Shown: piece by piece, positions 46,895 to 55,346 of the stretch
How positions within the stretch are numbered: position 1 is the stretch's first letter
Layout: every line of letters starts with the position of its first letter
NCBI GenBank assembly: GCA_026398815.1
Contig: JAPLSA010000010.1
Location: 1-64,000 of the forward strand
Reading direction: 5' to 3'
DNA length: 64,000 nucleotides
Origin: Gammaproteobacteria bacterium
GTDB taxonomy: Bacteria > Pseudomonadota > Gammaproteobacteria > Nevskiales > Nevskiaceae
Program-made: the position numbers and the translations under genes
The notes under the pieces: model-generated
The model's database searches: none
Told to the model about the DNA's origin: nothing
What the model saw: the letters and a program-made list of their open reading frames with translations, nothing else

Positions 46895-46918
46895 CAAAGC
46901 CGGAAACTTCCGGCTTTG
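46895..46918. promoter_or_regulatory. Perfect 24-bp palindrome between suhB and trmJ
   Basis: CAAAGCCGGAA, AC, then TTCCGGCTTTG: 11-base arms with a two-base centre. It ends 6 bases before the trmJ ATG and occupies the place where a ribosome site would be, and none is visible there. It could be a dimeric regulator operator, or in RNA a hairpin covering the translation start. There is no T-run, so it is unlikely to be a terminator. Confidence 0.7.
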
Positions 46919-46924
46919 CCGTCG

Positions 46925-47734
46925 ATGAATCAGATAGTGGAACTATTATCCCGCATCCGCGTTGTACTCGTGGCGACCCATCATCCGGGCAACATCGGCT
47001 CCGCCGCGCGCGCCATGCGCAACATGGGCCTGCGTGATCTCGCGCTGGTCACACCGCACCGCTTTCCCGATCCCGAAGCCACCGCGCTGGCGTCCGGCGC
47101 CGACGACATCCTGGCCGGCGCGACGATCCACCAAACGCTGGCTGACGCCGTCGCCGACTGCGAACACGTGATCGCCACCACGGCGCGGGTGCGCTACGTG
47201 TCGATCCCGTTTTCCGAACCGCGCGAATGCGTGGCCCGGCTGGCCGCTGGCCAGCATCCGGGGCGGATCGCGATCGTTTTCGGCCGCGAGCGGATCGGGC
47301 TGACCAACGAGGAACTCGACCACTGCCGCGAAGCGGTGGCGATCCCGACCGACCCCGAGTTCGGCTCGATGAACCTCGCCGCCGCCGTGCAGATCATGGC
47401 CTACGAGCTGCGGCTGGCCGCCGGTGCCAAGCTGCCGGAGATGCCCGAGCACCAGCCGGTGCCGCAGGGCCAGATGGAGCATCTGTACAACCATCTGGAG
47501 AAGGTGCTGATTTCGACTAGCTTCATCGACCCGGAAGCGCCGCGCTACATCATGCGGCGGATGCGCCGGATGTTCGGTCGCGCCGCACCTGACAGCCACG
47601 AGTTCAACATCGTGCGCGGCATCCTGACCTCGATCGAGGAAGCGCTGGGCCTTAAACCGACCAACAAGCGTTTCCCGCATCTGCCGCAGGAGCCGAAGTA
47701 CCGTCCGCCCGAGGCCGTCGAGCCGCAGCCGTGA
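46925..47734 (+). CDS. trmJ: tRNA (Cm32/Um32) methyltransferase
   Basis: 269 residues of the SPOUT superfamily. The N-terminal domain (about 1-170) has RIRVVLVATHHPGNIGSAARA in parts (VLVATHHPGNIGSAARAM), then AIVFGRERIGLTNEELD and PTDPEFGSMNLAAAVQIM, which form the trefoil-knot SAM site. The C-terminal extension typical of TrmJ has a conserved helical region. It 2'-O-methylates position 32 of several tRNAs. Its stop overlaps the GTG of the next gene. Confidence 0.95.
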   Translation: MNQIVELLSRIRVVLVATHHPGNIGSAARAMRNMGLRDLALVTPHRFPDPEATALASGADDILAGATIHQTLADAVADCEHVIATTARVRYVSIPFSEPRECVARLAAGQHPGRIAIVFGRERIGLTNEELDHCREAVAIPTDPEFGSMNLAAAVQIMAYELRLAAGAKLPEMPEHQPVPQGQMEHLYNHLEKVLISTSFIDPEAPRYIMRRMRRMFGRAAPDSHEFNIVRGILTSIEEALGLKPTNKRFPHLPQEPKYRPPEAVEPQP

Positions 47735-48663
47735 GCGGCGTCCCGACGCTCGATTTCCGGCGCTGGCAGCATGACCGTGCCGCCTTCGTCGCCGAACTGG
47801 GCGCGGCCTATCGCGAGTACGGCTTCTGCGGCGTCCGCCATCACGGCATCGCGCCGGCGCTGATCGACGCGGCTTACCGGGTGTTCCAGCAGTTCTTCGC
47901 GCTGCCGGAAGAGATCAAGCGCCGCTACGCCGCCGGCCCCGGCGGCACCCGCGGGCTGACGCCGTTCAAGATCGAGACCGCCAAGGGCGCCTCGCTGCCG
48001 GACCTGAAGGAGTTCTGGCACATCGGCCGCGAGATCCCGCGCGATTCGCGCTACGCGGCGATCATGGCGCCGAACCTGTGGCCGGCCGAAGTGCCGGACT
48101 TCCAGGCCCGCGGCTACGCGCTGTACGAGGCACTGGGCGAACTGGGCCGGCAGGTGCTGGCGGCGCTGGCGCTGAATCTCGGCCTTGACGAGCACTGGTT
48201 CGACGACAGGATCGACCACGGCAATTCGATCCTGCGGGCGATCCACTATCCGCCGATCACCTCGGATGACATTCCCAACGTGCGCGCCGGCGCCCACGAG
48301 GACATCAACCTGATCACCCTGCTGGTCGGCGCCAGCGAGGGCGGGCTGGAAGTGCTGAGCCGGCGTGGCGAGTGGCTGCCGATCACTACCGAAGGCGACA
48401 CCATCGTCGTCAACATCGGCGACATGCTGCAAAGGCTGAGCAACCACGTGTATCCGTCGACGACCCATCGGGTGGTCAATCCGCAAGGCGCTGCGGCTCG
48501 TCGGGCGCGGTTCTCGGTGCCGTATTTCCTGCACCCGAATCCGGATTTCCTGATCGACGTGCTGCCGTCCTGCATCACGCCGGACAACCCGAGCCGCTAC
48601 CCGGTGCCGATCACCGCCAACGACTACCTCTGGGAGCGGCTGCGGGAGATCAAGCTGGGCTGA
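47731..48663 (+). CDS. Isopenicillin N synthase-family 2-oxoglutarate/Fe(II) oxygenase
   Basis: 310 residues of the DIOX/IPNS-like family. The jelly-roll core carries His189-Glu-Asp191 (HEDIN) and His246 in STTHRVVNP as the iron facial triad, with Arg in ARFSVPYFLHP for 2-oxoglutarate or substrate carboxylate. The N-terminal DIOX_N region (AYREYGFCGVRHHG) is intact. Substrate unknown. It overlaps trmJ by GTGA and precedes the cysteine desulfurase genes by 16 bases. Confidence 0.92.
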   Translation: MSGVPTLDFRRWQHDRAAFVAELGAAYREYGFCGVRHHGIAPALIDAAYRVFQQFFALPEEIKRRYAAGPGGTRGLTPFKIETAKGASLPDLKEFWHIGREIPRDSRYAAIMAPNLWPAEVPDFQARGYALYEALGELGRQVLAALALNLGLDEHWFDDRIDHGNSILRAIHYPPITSDDIPNVRAGAHEDINLITLLVGASEGGLEVLSRRGEWLPITTEGDTIVVNIGDMLQRLSNHVYPSTTHRVVNPQGAAARRARFSVPYFLHPNPDFLIDVLPSCITPDNPSRYPVPITANDYLWERLREIKLG

Positions 48664-48679
48664 GCGGTAAACTTCGCCC

Positions 48680-49813
48680 ATGCCGATCTACCTCGATCAC
48701 AACGCCACCACGCCGCTGGACCCGCGGGTGCTGGAGACGATGTTGCCGTACCTGTCCGGGCCGTATGGCAACGCCTCCAGCGTCCACCGCTACGGCCGTG
48801 CGGCGCGCGACGCGATCGAGGCGGCACGCGTGCAGGTGGCTGCACTGGCAGGCGCCGAAGCCTCGGAAGTCACCTTCACCAGCGGCGCGACGGAATCCAA
48901 CAATCTGGCGCTGAAAGGCCTGACCGAAGGCCGCGTGCCGAGCTGCGTGCTGTACGGCGCGACCGAGCATCCGGCGATTCTCGAAGCCGCCGAATCGTTG
49001 CGACCGCACGGCTGGCAGGTCGAGACGATCGCCATCGACCGCGCCGGCCTCGTCGACTGGCCAGCCTTCGAAGCGCAGCTGGCGCGCGGCCCGGTGCAGG
49101 TCGCGGCATTGATGCTGGCCAACAACGAGACCGGCGTGATCCAGGACTGCGCGCGTGCCGCGCGGCTGGTGCACGACGCGGGCGGCCTGTTCCATGTCGA
49201 TGCCGTGCAGGCCGGCGGCAAGCTGGCCTTTTCGTTCGCCGATACCGGTGCTGATCTGATGTGCCTGTCGGCGCACAAGCTGTACGGGCCGAAGGGCGTC
49301 GGCGCGCTGCTGGTGCGCTCGCACGTCGAGCTGCTGACCCAGCTGCACGGCGGCGGCCAGGAGCGCGGCCTGCGCGGCGGCACCGAAAACCTCGCGGCGA
49401 TCGTCGGCTTCGGCGCAGCCTGCGAACTGGCCGCCGCGGAAGTCGGACAACGCGTCGCCCGCTGGACCGAGTTGAAGGCGCGCCTCGAAGCCGGCCTGCG
49501 GGCGCTGTCCGGCATCACGATCTTCGGCAACGGCAGCCCGCGGTTGGCCAACACCGTGCAGTGCGGCGTCGCTGGCTGGGAAGGCGAAGCGCTGCTGATG
49601 GCGCTCGACCGCAAGGGCATCGCGGTGTCGAGCGGATCGGCCTGCGCGGCCGGCACCGGCGAGCCCAGCCATGTGCTGATCGGCATGGGCTGGGAGCGCG
49701 ACATCGCCTTTTCCGCGATCCGCATCAGCCTGGGCGTGGCAACTACCGAAGCCGAGATCGACCGCTTCCTGGCGGTGCTGGCTGAGCTGCGCGCGCAGGC
49801 GGTGGCGGCATGA
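48680..49813 (+). CDS. Cysteine desulfurase, first of a tandem pair
   Basis: 377-residue PLP enzyme of the NifS/IscS class. The PLP lysine is Lys200 in CLSAHKLYGPKG. The catalytic Cys322 sits in SSGSACAAGTGEPSHVL, a loop of the NifS/IscS type. N-terminal YLDHNATTPLDP and TSGATESNNLALKG are normal. It would supply persulfide sulfur to Fe-S assembly or another acceptor. The next gene is a second desulfurase that overlaps it by ATGA. Confidence 0.95.
   Translation: MPIYLDHNATTPLDPRVLETMLPYLSGPYGNASSVHRYGRAARDAIEAARVQVAALAGAEASEVTFTSGATESNNLALKGLTEGRVPSCVLYGATEHPAILEAAESLRPHGWQVETIAIDRAGLVDWPAFEAQLARGPVQVAALMLANNETGVIQDCARAARLVHDAGGLFHVDAVQAGGKLAFSFADTGADLMCLSAHKLYGPKGVGALLVRSHVELLTQLHGGGQERGLRGGTENLAAIVGFGAACELAAAEVGQRVARWTELKARLEAGLRALSGITIFGNGSPRLANTVQCGVAGWEGEALLMALDRKGIAVSSGSACAAGTGEPSHVLIGMGWERDIAFSAIRISLGVATTEAEIDRFLAVLAELRAQAVAA
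49263..49309 (+). repeat. 47-bp exact direct repeat, copy 1
   Basis: The bases coding for LSAHKLYGPKGVGAL are identical, without a single synonymous difference, to 50411-50457 in the second cysteine desulfurase. It covers the PLP lysine region. Confidence 0.9.
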
Positions 49814-51000
49814 TCTACCTCGACTACGCGGCCACCACGCCGCTGGACGCCGCCGTATTCGAGGCGATGCTGCCGTACCTGGCGCCGGGCGGCCTGCACG
49901 GCAATCCGGCATCGACCCACGGTCCCGGCTTCAAGGCCCGCGCGGCGGTGGAGCGGGCGCGCCAGCAGGTTGCGGCGCTGATTGGTGCCGAGCCCGGCGA
50001 GATCATCTGGACTTCCGGCGCCACCGAATCGAACAACCTGGCGATCAAGGGCACGCTGGAGTTCCGCGGCTTTCCGAAGAACGGCAAGCCGGTGCACATC
50101 GTCACCTCGAAGACCGAGCACAAGTGCGTGCTCGACACTTGCCGCCACCTGGAAACGCTGGGCGCTCGGGTCAGCTATCTGAAGCCGGACGGGCAGGGGC
50201 GGGTGACGCCGGAAGCGGTGCTGGCGGCGATCACGCCGGACACCGCGCTGGTGTCGCTGATGTGGGTTAACAACGAGATCGGCGCGGTCAACGACATCGA
50301 GCGGCTGGCGCCAAGCCTGCGCGAGCGCGGCGTGATGCTGCATGTCGATGCCGCCCAGGCCGCCGGCAAGCTGGCGATCGACCTGCAGGCGGTACCGGTC
50401 GATCTGCTGAGCCTGTCGGCGCACAAGCTGTACGGGCCGAAGGGCGTCGGCGCGCTGTATGTCCGCCGCCGGCCGCGCGCGCGGCTGGCGCCGCAGATGC
50501 ATGGCGGCGGCCACGAGCAGGGCATGCGCTCCGGCACGCTTTCGACCCACCAGGTGGTCGGCATGGGCGCGGCCTGCCAGCGGGCGGCCGAACGGCTCGA
50601 TGCTGATGCCGCCCATTGCAGCGGCCTGCGCGACGCGCTGTGGGCGCGGCTGCGCGGCATTCCCGGCGTGCTGCGCAACGGTCCGACCGGCGATTCGGCG
50701 GGCGGTGAGCGCGCCGCGCCGCATCTGCTGAACCTGAGCTTTCCCGGTGTCGAAGGCGAAGCGCTGCGTGCGGCGCTGCCCGGCCTCGCGGTATCGAGCG
50801 GCTCGGCCTGCTCGTCGGCCACTGCCGAGCCCTCGTATGTGCTGCGGGCGCTGGGTCGTGACGATGAAACGGCCAATGCGTCCTTGCGCTTCTCGTTCGG
50901 CCGGCCGACGACGATGACCGAGATCGGACAGGCCGCCGCCACCGTGATCGCCCAGGTCGCATGGCTGCGCGCCTTGTCGCCGCTGCCCGGGAGCAGGTGA
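49810..51000 (+). CDS. iscS: Cysteine desulfurase, second of a tandem pair (IscS-like)
   Basis: 396 residues. PLP lysine Lys206 in SLSAHKLYGPKG, and catalytic Cys334 in SSGSACSSATAEPSYVLRALG, which is closer to the IscS loop than its neighbour. YLDYAATTPLD and TSGATESNNLAIKG are standard. Both copies keep active residues, so neither is an obvious pseudogene. It overlaps the scaffold-like gene as TGATG, which suggests a dedicated partner relationship. Confidence 0.94.
   Translation: MIYLDYAATTPLDAAVFEAMLPYLAPGGLHGNPASTHGPGFKARAAVERARQQVAALIGAEPGEIIWTSGATESNNLAIKGTLEFRGFPKNGKPVHIVTSKTEHKCVLDTCRHLETLGARVSYLKPDGQGRVTPEAVLAAITPDTALVSLMWVNNEIGAVNDIERLAPSLRERGVMLHVDAAQAAGKLAIDLQAVPVDLLSLSAHKLYGPKGVGALYVRRRPRARLAPQMHGGGHEQGMRSGTLSTHQVVGMGAACQRAAERLDADAAHCSGLRDALWARLRGIPGVLRNGPTGDSAGGERAAPHLLNLSFPGVEGEALRAALPGLAVSSGSACSSATAEPSYVLRALGRDDETANASLRFSFGRPTTMTEIGQAAATVIAQVAWLRALSPLPGSR
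50411..50457 (+). repeat. 47-bp exact direct repeat, copy 2
   Basis: Identical to 49263-49309 in the preceding desulfurase gene. It lies at the homologous position of the protein. Confidence 0.9.
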
Positions 51001-51404
51001 TGAACGAGATCGACGACGACAACCCCTACGGCTACGCCCCGGCGATCTGGCGGCTGTTCCGCGGCGCGCCGAACGCCGGCGTGTTTGCCGACGGCACGGC
51101 CGGCGTGATCAGCGCCGAAGCTGGCACGCCGGCGGCGCGCTCGGTGCTGCGGCTGGCGTTGCGCATCGACGGCGACCGGGTTGCCGAAGGGCGCTTCCAG
51201 GCTTACGGCTGCCCGACGACCATCGCCGTCGGCGCCTGGATCGCCGGCTGGTGTGCCGGCCGCACGATCGATGAACTGCGCCGCCTGAAAGCGGCGGATC
51301 TTCGCGAAGCGCTTGAAATCCCGGAGGATCGTGCACACTGTGCGCTGCTGGGGGAAGATGCGCTGAAAGCGCTGCTGACCCGGTTTCAGGAGCAACGAGC
51401 ATGA
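51000..51404 (+). CDS. Degenerate IscU/NifU-like Fe-S scaffold protein
   Basis: 134 residues aligning over the whole IscU core. Cys71 in [12 protein letters not shown] and His113-Cys114 in [14 protein letters not shown] match E. coli Cys63 and His105-Cys106. The first motif, GAPACGDV in IscU, is GTPAARSV here, so Ala46 replaces Cys37 and Ser48 replaces Asp39. YGCG is also YGCP. It is a normal reading frame with good codon use, not a pseudogene by eye. It could hold a cluster differently or act as a sulfur acceptor. TGATG and ATGA overlaps bind it to its neighbours. Confidence 0.85.
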   Translation: MNEIDDDNPYGYAPAIWRLFRGAPNAGVFADGTAGVISAEAGTPAARSVLRLALRIDGDRVAEGRFQAYGCPTTIAVGAWIAGWCAGRTIDELRRLKAADLREALEIPEDRAHCALLGEDALKALLTRFQEQRA

Positions 51405-51727
51405 GCATCGAACTGACGGCAAGCGCGGCACAACGCATCCAGACGCAGATCGCCAAGCGCGGCAAGGGCTATGGCCTGCGCATCGGCGTCAAGAAATCCG
51501 GCTGCTCCGGCTATGCCTACGTGCTTGATTACGCCGACGCCCCGGGTGTTGACGACGAGGTGTTCGATGTCCACGGTGCCAAGGTGGTGGTGGCCAGGGA
51601 GCACCTGTCGTTCCTCGACGGCCTGACCCTCGACTTCCAGCGCGAAGGCCTCAACGAAGCGTTCAAGTTCCGCAACCCGAACGTCACCGGCGAGTGCGGC
51701 TGCGGCGAGAGCTTCGCGGTCGGCTAA
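51401..51727 (+). CDS. iscA: A-type Fe-S carrier protein (IscA/ErpA family)
   Basis: 108 residues. The three conserved cysteines are present: Cys35 in [15 protein letters not shown], and Cys99 and Cys101 in GECGCGESF. The N-terminal [15 protein letters not shown] helix and the [17 protein letters not shown] region are normal. It carries iron or a preformed cluster to target enzymes. It starts at the stop of the scaffold gene by ATGA and ends the apparent Fe-S operon. Confidence 0.94.
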   Translation: MSIELTASAAQRIQTQIAKRGKGYGLRIGVKKSGCSGYAYVLDYADAPGVDDEVFDVHGAKVVVAREHLSFLDGLTLDFQREGLNEAFKFRNPNVTGECGCGESFAVG

Positions 51728-51869
51728 AGCCGCCGCTGCGGTCCGACGGCCCGCTTGCTGCAGCGCCGCAGATTGCCGGGCCTGCGCGCAACCCGTTAAC
51801 ATTCCGTGTTTTTCCGCCCCGGATGCTGTTTGCGGGGCGTCGTCTACATCCACACACGGAAACATCATC

Positions 51870-52301
51870 ATGGCGGTTGAACGCACCCTTTCGATCATCA
51901 AGCCCGACGCCGTTGCCAAGAACGTCATCGGCGGCATCTATTCGCGCTTTGAAGCAGCCGGCCTGCGCATCGTCGCCGCCCGCATGCAGCACCTGTCGCG
52001 CGAAGAGGCCGAGGGCTTCTACGCGGTGCACAGCGCCCGTCCGTTCTTCAAGGATCTGGTCAGCTTCATGATCTCCGGCCCGGTCATCATCCAGGTGCTG
52101 GAAGGCGAAGACGCGGTTGCCAAGCACCGCGACATCATGGGCGCCACCGACCCGAAGAAGGCCGCCCCGGGCACGATCCGTGCGGACTTCGCCGACTCGA
52201 TCGACGAGAACGCCGTCCACGGTTCGGACAGCCTGGAAAACGCCGCCCGCGAAATCAGCTACTTCTTCCGCACCACCGAACTCGCGCCGCGCACGCGCTG
52301 A
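51870..52301 (+). CDS. ndk: Nucleoside diphosphate kinase
   Basis: 143 residues. [18 protein letters not shown] at the start, the [10 protein letters not shown]-like segment, and the active-site His in [16 protein letters not shown] are all intact. It makes NTPs and dNTPs by a phosphohistidine intermediate. Length is standard. It opens the conserved ndk-rlmN-pilF-rodZ-hisS-yfgM-bamB-der order. Confidence 0.98.
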   Translation: MAVERTLSIIKPDAVAKNVIGGIYSRFEAAGLRIVAARMQHLSREEAEGFYAVHSARPFFKDLVSFMISGPVIIQVLEGEDAVAKHRDIMGATDPKKAAPGTIRADFADSIDENAVHGSDSLENAAREISYFFRTTELAPRTR

Positions 52302-52326
52302 GCCGGTTGCGGCCCACAGGTGACGC

Positions 52327-53523
52327 GTGACCGCTGAACAGCCCGCCCCGATGACCCTGCCGACGGACGCCGAGCCGCGCCCGGCGGCAGTGGTTGCGGC
52401 GGGCGCGCGCGTCAACCTGTTCGGACTCGACCGCGCCGCCTTGCGCGCCGAGTTCGAAAAGATGGGCGAGTCCGGCTACCGCGCCGACCAGATCATGCTG
52501 TGGATCTATCGGCGCGGGGTCGTCGACTTCGCGTTGATGAGCAATGTCGGCAAGGCCTTGCGCGCAAGGCTCGAGCAGCATTTCGTGATCCGGCCGCCGG
52601 AACTGGTCACCGAGCAGGTCTCGACCGATGGCACCCGCAAGTGGGTGCTGAAGCTGGAGGAACGCGAAGGCCGTCCGGAAACGATGATCGAGACGGTCTA
52701 CATCCCGGAAGCCAATCGCGGCACCCTGTGCATCTCCTCGCAGGCCGGCTGCGCGATGGACTGCTCGTTCTGTTCGACGGCGCAGGGCGGGTTTTCCCGC
52801 AACATGACCACGGCCGAAATCGTTGCCCAAGTGTATTTCGCCGGGAAAGCGCTCGGCGGCGACTTCCAGAACGAGAAGGTGATCTCCAACGTCGTCTTCA
52901 TGGGCATGGGCGAGCCGCTGGCCAACTACAACGCGGTGCTGCCGGCGATCCGCATCCTGCTCGACGACTTCGGCTTCGGCCTGTCCAAGCGCCGGGTGAC
53001 GATTTCCACCTCCGGCCTGGTGCCGTTCATCGACCGGCTGGCCAGCGATGTCGACACCGCGCTGGCGATCTCGCTGCACGCGCCGAACGACGCGCTGCGC
53101 GACGAGCTGGTGCCGATCAACAAGAAGTACCCGATTTCCGAATTGATGGACGCCTGCCGCCGCTATCTGGCCGGCAAGGACCGCAAGGCCCACATCGTCT
53201 ACGAGTACGTGATGCTCGACGGCGTCAACGACCAGCCGGAGCACGCGCGCGAACTCGCCCGCCTGCTGAACGCCACGCATGGCAGCCAGGCATCGGCCAA
53301 GGTCAACCTGATTCCGTTCAACCCGTTTCCCAACGCGCGCTACAAGCGCTCGAAGCCGGAAGCGATCAACCGCTTCTCCGAAATCCTGCGCGCCAAGGGC
53401 CTGCTGACGATGACTCGTCGCACCCGTGGCGACGATATCGACGCGGCCTGCGGGCAGTTGGTCGGCAAGGTGCAGTCGAAGCAGAAGAAGCGCCTGGGTG
53501 ACATACCGGTGCGCGTGCAGTGA
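52327..53523 (+). CDS. rlmN: 23S rRNA (A2503-C2) and tRNA (A37-C2) methyltransferase
   Basis: 398-residue radical SAM enzyme. The cluster cysteines are Cys142-x3-Cys146-x2-Cys149 in AGCAMDCSFCSTAQGG. GMGEPLANYNAV, STSGLVPFIDRLA, and the C-terminal GLLTMTRRTRGDDIDAACGQ with the resolving Cys complete the signature. I use the GTG at 52327, as an ATG at 52351 would cut part of a non-conserved N-terminal tail. The stop overlaps the pilF GTG. Confidence 0.97.
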   Translation: MTAEQPAPMTLPTDAEPRPAAVVAAGARVNLFGLDRAALRAEFEKMGESGYRADQIMLWIYRRGVVDFALMSNVGKALRARLEQHFVIRPPELVTEQVSTDGTRKWVLKLEEREGRPETMIETVYIPEANRGTLCISSQAGCAMDCSFCSTAQGGFSRNMTTAEIVAQVYFAGKALGGDFQNEKVISNVVFMGMGEPLANYNAVLPAIRILLDDFGFGLSKRRVTISTSGLVPFIDRLASDVDTALAISLHAPNDALRDELVPINKKYPISELMDACRRYLAGKDRKAHIVYEYVMLDGVNDQPEHARELARLLNATHGSQASAKVNLIPFNPFPNARYKRSKPEAINRFSEILRAKGLLTMTRRTRGDDIDAACGQLVGKVQSKQKKRLGDIPVRVQ

Positions 53524-54287
53524 TCCGCAGCGCGGCGGCCCTTGTGCTGATGGCGCTTGCGCTGACCGCCTGCGTCACCGAAACCAGTGGCGAGCTGCGG
53601 CCGCAGTCGCCGCCGGATCTGGAGGAGGCGGCGCGGATCAACACCCAGCTCGGCGTCGACTACGCCCGCCAGGGGCAGTTCGAGGTGGCCGAGGAAAAGC
53701 TGCGCAAGGCGGTCGAGCAGAACGATCGCTACGCCCAGGCGCATGGCGTGCTGGCTTTCGTGCTGACGCAGCGGGGCGACCGCGAGGGCGCCGAGCGCGA
53801 GTACCGCCGCGCGCTGGCGCTGGCGCCGGACGACGCCGCCACCCACAACAACTTCGGCGTGCTGCTCTGCGAACTCGGCAAGGTCAAGGAAGCCGACCGG
53901 GCGTTCCAGGCCGCGCTGGCCAACCGCAACTACGCCACCCCGGAAGCGGCGTGGACCAATGCCGGCATCTGTCAGCGGCAGGCGAGCGATCCGCGCGCCG
54001 AGACCAGCTTCCGCGAAGCCTTGAAGATCAATCCGGAATACCGCGCGGCGCTGGCGCAGATTGCCCAGCTGACCTACGCCGCCGGCGACTGGGCGCGCAC
54101 CGATGCCTTTCTGAAGCGCTACGAAAAGCTCGGCAGCCTGCCGCCGGACCTGCTGCTGATCGCCGCCTCCACCCAGCGCAAGCTCGGTGACCGGGCGGCG
54201 GCGCGCCGCTACGAACAGACCCTGATCAGCGGATTCCCGGAATCTGACCAGGCTGTGCAACTGCTGAAGAACCCGCCTGCACCATGA
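53520..54287 (+). CDS. pilF: Type IV pilus biogenesis lipoprotein PilF/PilW
   Basis: 255 residues. A signal with the lipobox LTAC (about 16-19) is followed by four to six TPR-like repeats: LGVDYARQGQFEVAEEKL, AHGVLAFVLTQRGDREGAER and NNFGVLLCELGKVKEADRA. As the outer-membrane pilotin it assembles the secretin PilQ. A GTG start overlaps rlmN. Its presence here fits the pilus genes at 10190-16444. Confidence 0.93.
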   Translation: MIRSAAALVLMALALTACVTETSGELRPQSPPDLEEAARINTQLGVDYARQGQFEVAEEKLRKAVEQNDRYAQAHGVLAFVLTQRGDREGAEREYRRALALAPDDAATHNNFGVLLCELGKVKEADRAFQAALANRNYATPEAAWTNAGICQRQASDPRAETSFREALKINPEYRAALAQIAQLTYAAGDWARTDAFLKRYEKLGSLPPDLLLIAASTQRKLGDRAAARRYEQTLISGFPESDQAVQLLKNPPAP

Positions 54288-55309
54288 CCTCCGATCCGAC
54301 CGCTCCGAACCTGCGCGACCCGTCCGACAACCCGGACGCCCCGCTGTCCCCCGCCACGGCTGGTCCCGGCCAGGCGATACGCCAGGCGCGCGAACGCGCC
54401 AAGCTCGGCATCGAGGAGCTGGCGACGCTGACCCGGCTGGCGCGCGGCACGCTCGAGGCGCTGGAGCGCAACGACTTCAGCACGCTGACCGAAGCGGTCT
54501 ACGTGCGCGGCTATTACCGCAAGTGCGCCAAGGTGCTGAATCTGCCGGAAGCCGAGCTGATCGCCGCCTACGACAAGCTCTACGCGCCGAAAAGCGCGCC
54601 GCTGCCGACCAAGATGCTGCTCGGCAACAGCGGTTCGACGATGGGCTCCGGCCGGCCCAGCAGCGGCAGCGGCTCCGGCTGGATCATCGTGCTGGTGATC
54701 GCCGCGCTGGTGGGCGCCGGCCTGTGGTTCATCAACCAGGATGCGGCCGATGGCGCCGCCGCACCGACGCCGGCCGGCGCGGCCAGCCCGGCCACCGGTC
54801 CGGCGATCCCGGCCAGCGCGCTGGCCACCCCGGAAACCGCGCCGGCCCCGGCGGAAGTCGCGCCTGCCGCTGGCGGCGATGCCGCGAATGGCGCAGCTCC
54901 TGCGCCGGCCCCCGGCGCCGCGTCGTCGTCGACCGGATCCGGCCTGGCGCTGATGGCGGCAACCACGCTGTCGTCGCTGCCGGCATCCGCCGATGCTGCG
55001 ACCGGCGCCGCCGCCACGGCCGTCGATCCGGCGGCGGTGGTCAGCTCGGCGGGCGGCGCGTTGCTGCTCGATTTCAAGTCGGCGTCGTGGGTGCGCATCG
55101 AGGATGCCGATGGCCGCACCCTGCTGTCCGGCACCATTCCGTCCGGCGATCGCCAGCTGCTGCGCGGCCGGCCGCCGTATGCGCTGTTCATCGGCTACGC
55201 GCCGGGCGTGCGGGTGGAGTTCGACGGCAAGCCGTTCGACCTGACGCCGCACCTGCGCCAGAACTCGACCGTGCGCATCAACCTGCCGTACGTCCCTGCC
55301 GCCCAGTAA
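54284..55309 (+). CDS. rodZ: Cytoskeletal cell-shape protein RodZ
   Basis: 341 residues. The cytoplasmic helix-turn-helix domain (about 28-95) has GPGQAIRQARERAKLGIEEL and NDFSTLTEAVYVRGYYRKC. One membrane helix (about 125-147) leads to a Pro/Ala-rich linker, and the C-terminal periplasmic DUF4115 domain (about 250-335) has DFKSASWVRIEDADGRTL. It links MreB to the cell wall machinery. ATGA overlap with pilF. Confidence 0.95.
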   Translation: MTSDPTAPNLRDPSDNPDAPLSPATAGPGQAIRQARERAKLGIEELATLTRLARGTLEALERNDFSTLTEAVYVRGYYRKCAKVLNLPEAELIAAYDKLYAPKSAPLPTKMLLGNSGSTMGSGRPSSGSGSGWIIVLVIAALVGAGLWFINQDAADGAAAPTPAGAASPATGPAIPASALATPETAPAPAEVAPAAGGDAANGAAPAPAPGAASSSTGSGLALMAATTLSSLPASADAATGAAATAVDPAAVVSSAGGALLLDFKSASWVRIEDADGRTLLSGTIPSGDRQLLRGRPPYALFIGYAPGVRVEFDGKPFDLTPHLRQNSTVRINLPYVPAAQ

Positions 55310-55346
55310 GCCGGCCACCGGCCGTCACTCTCGTCCCGCCCGCCTC

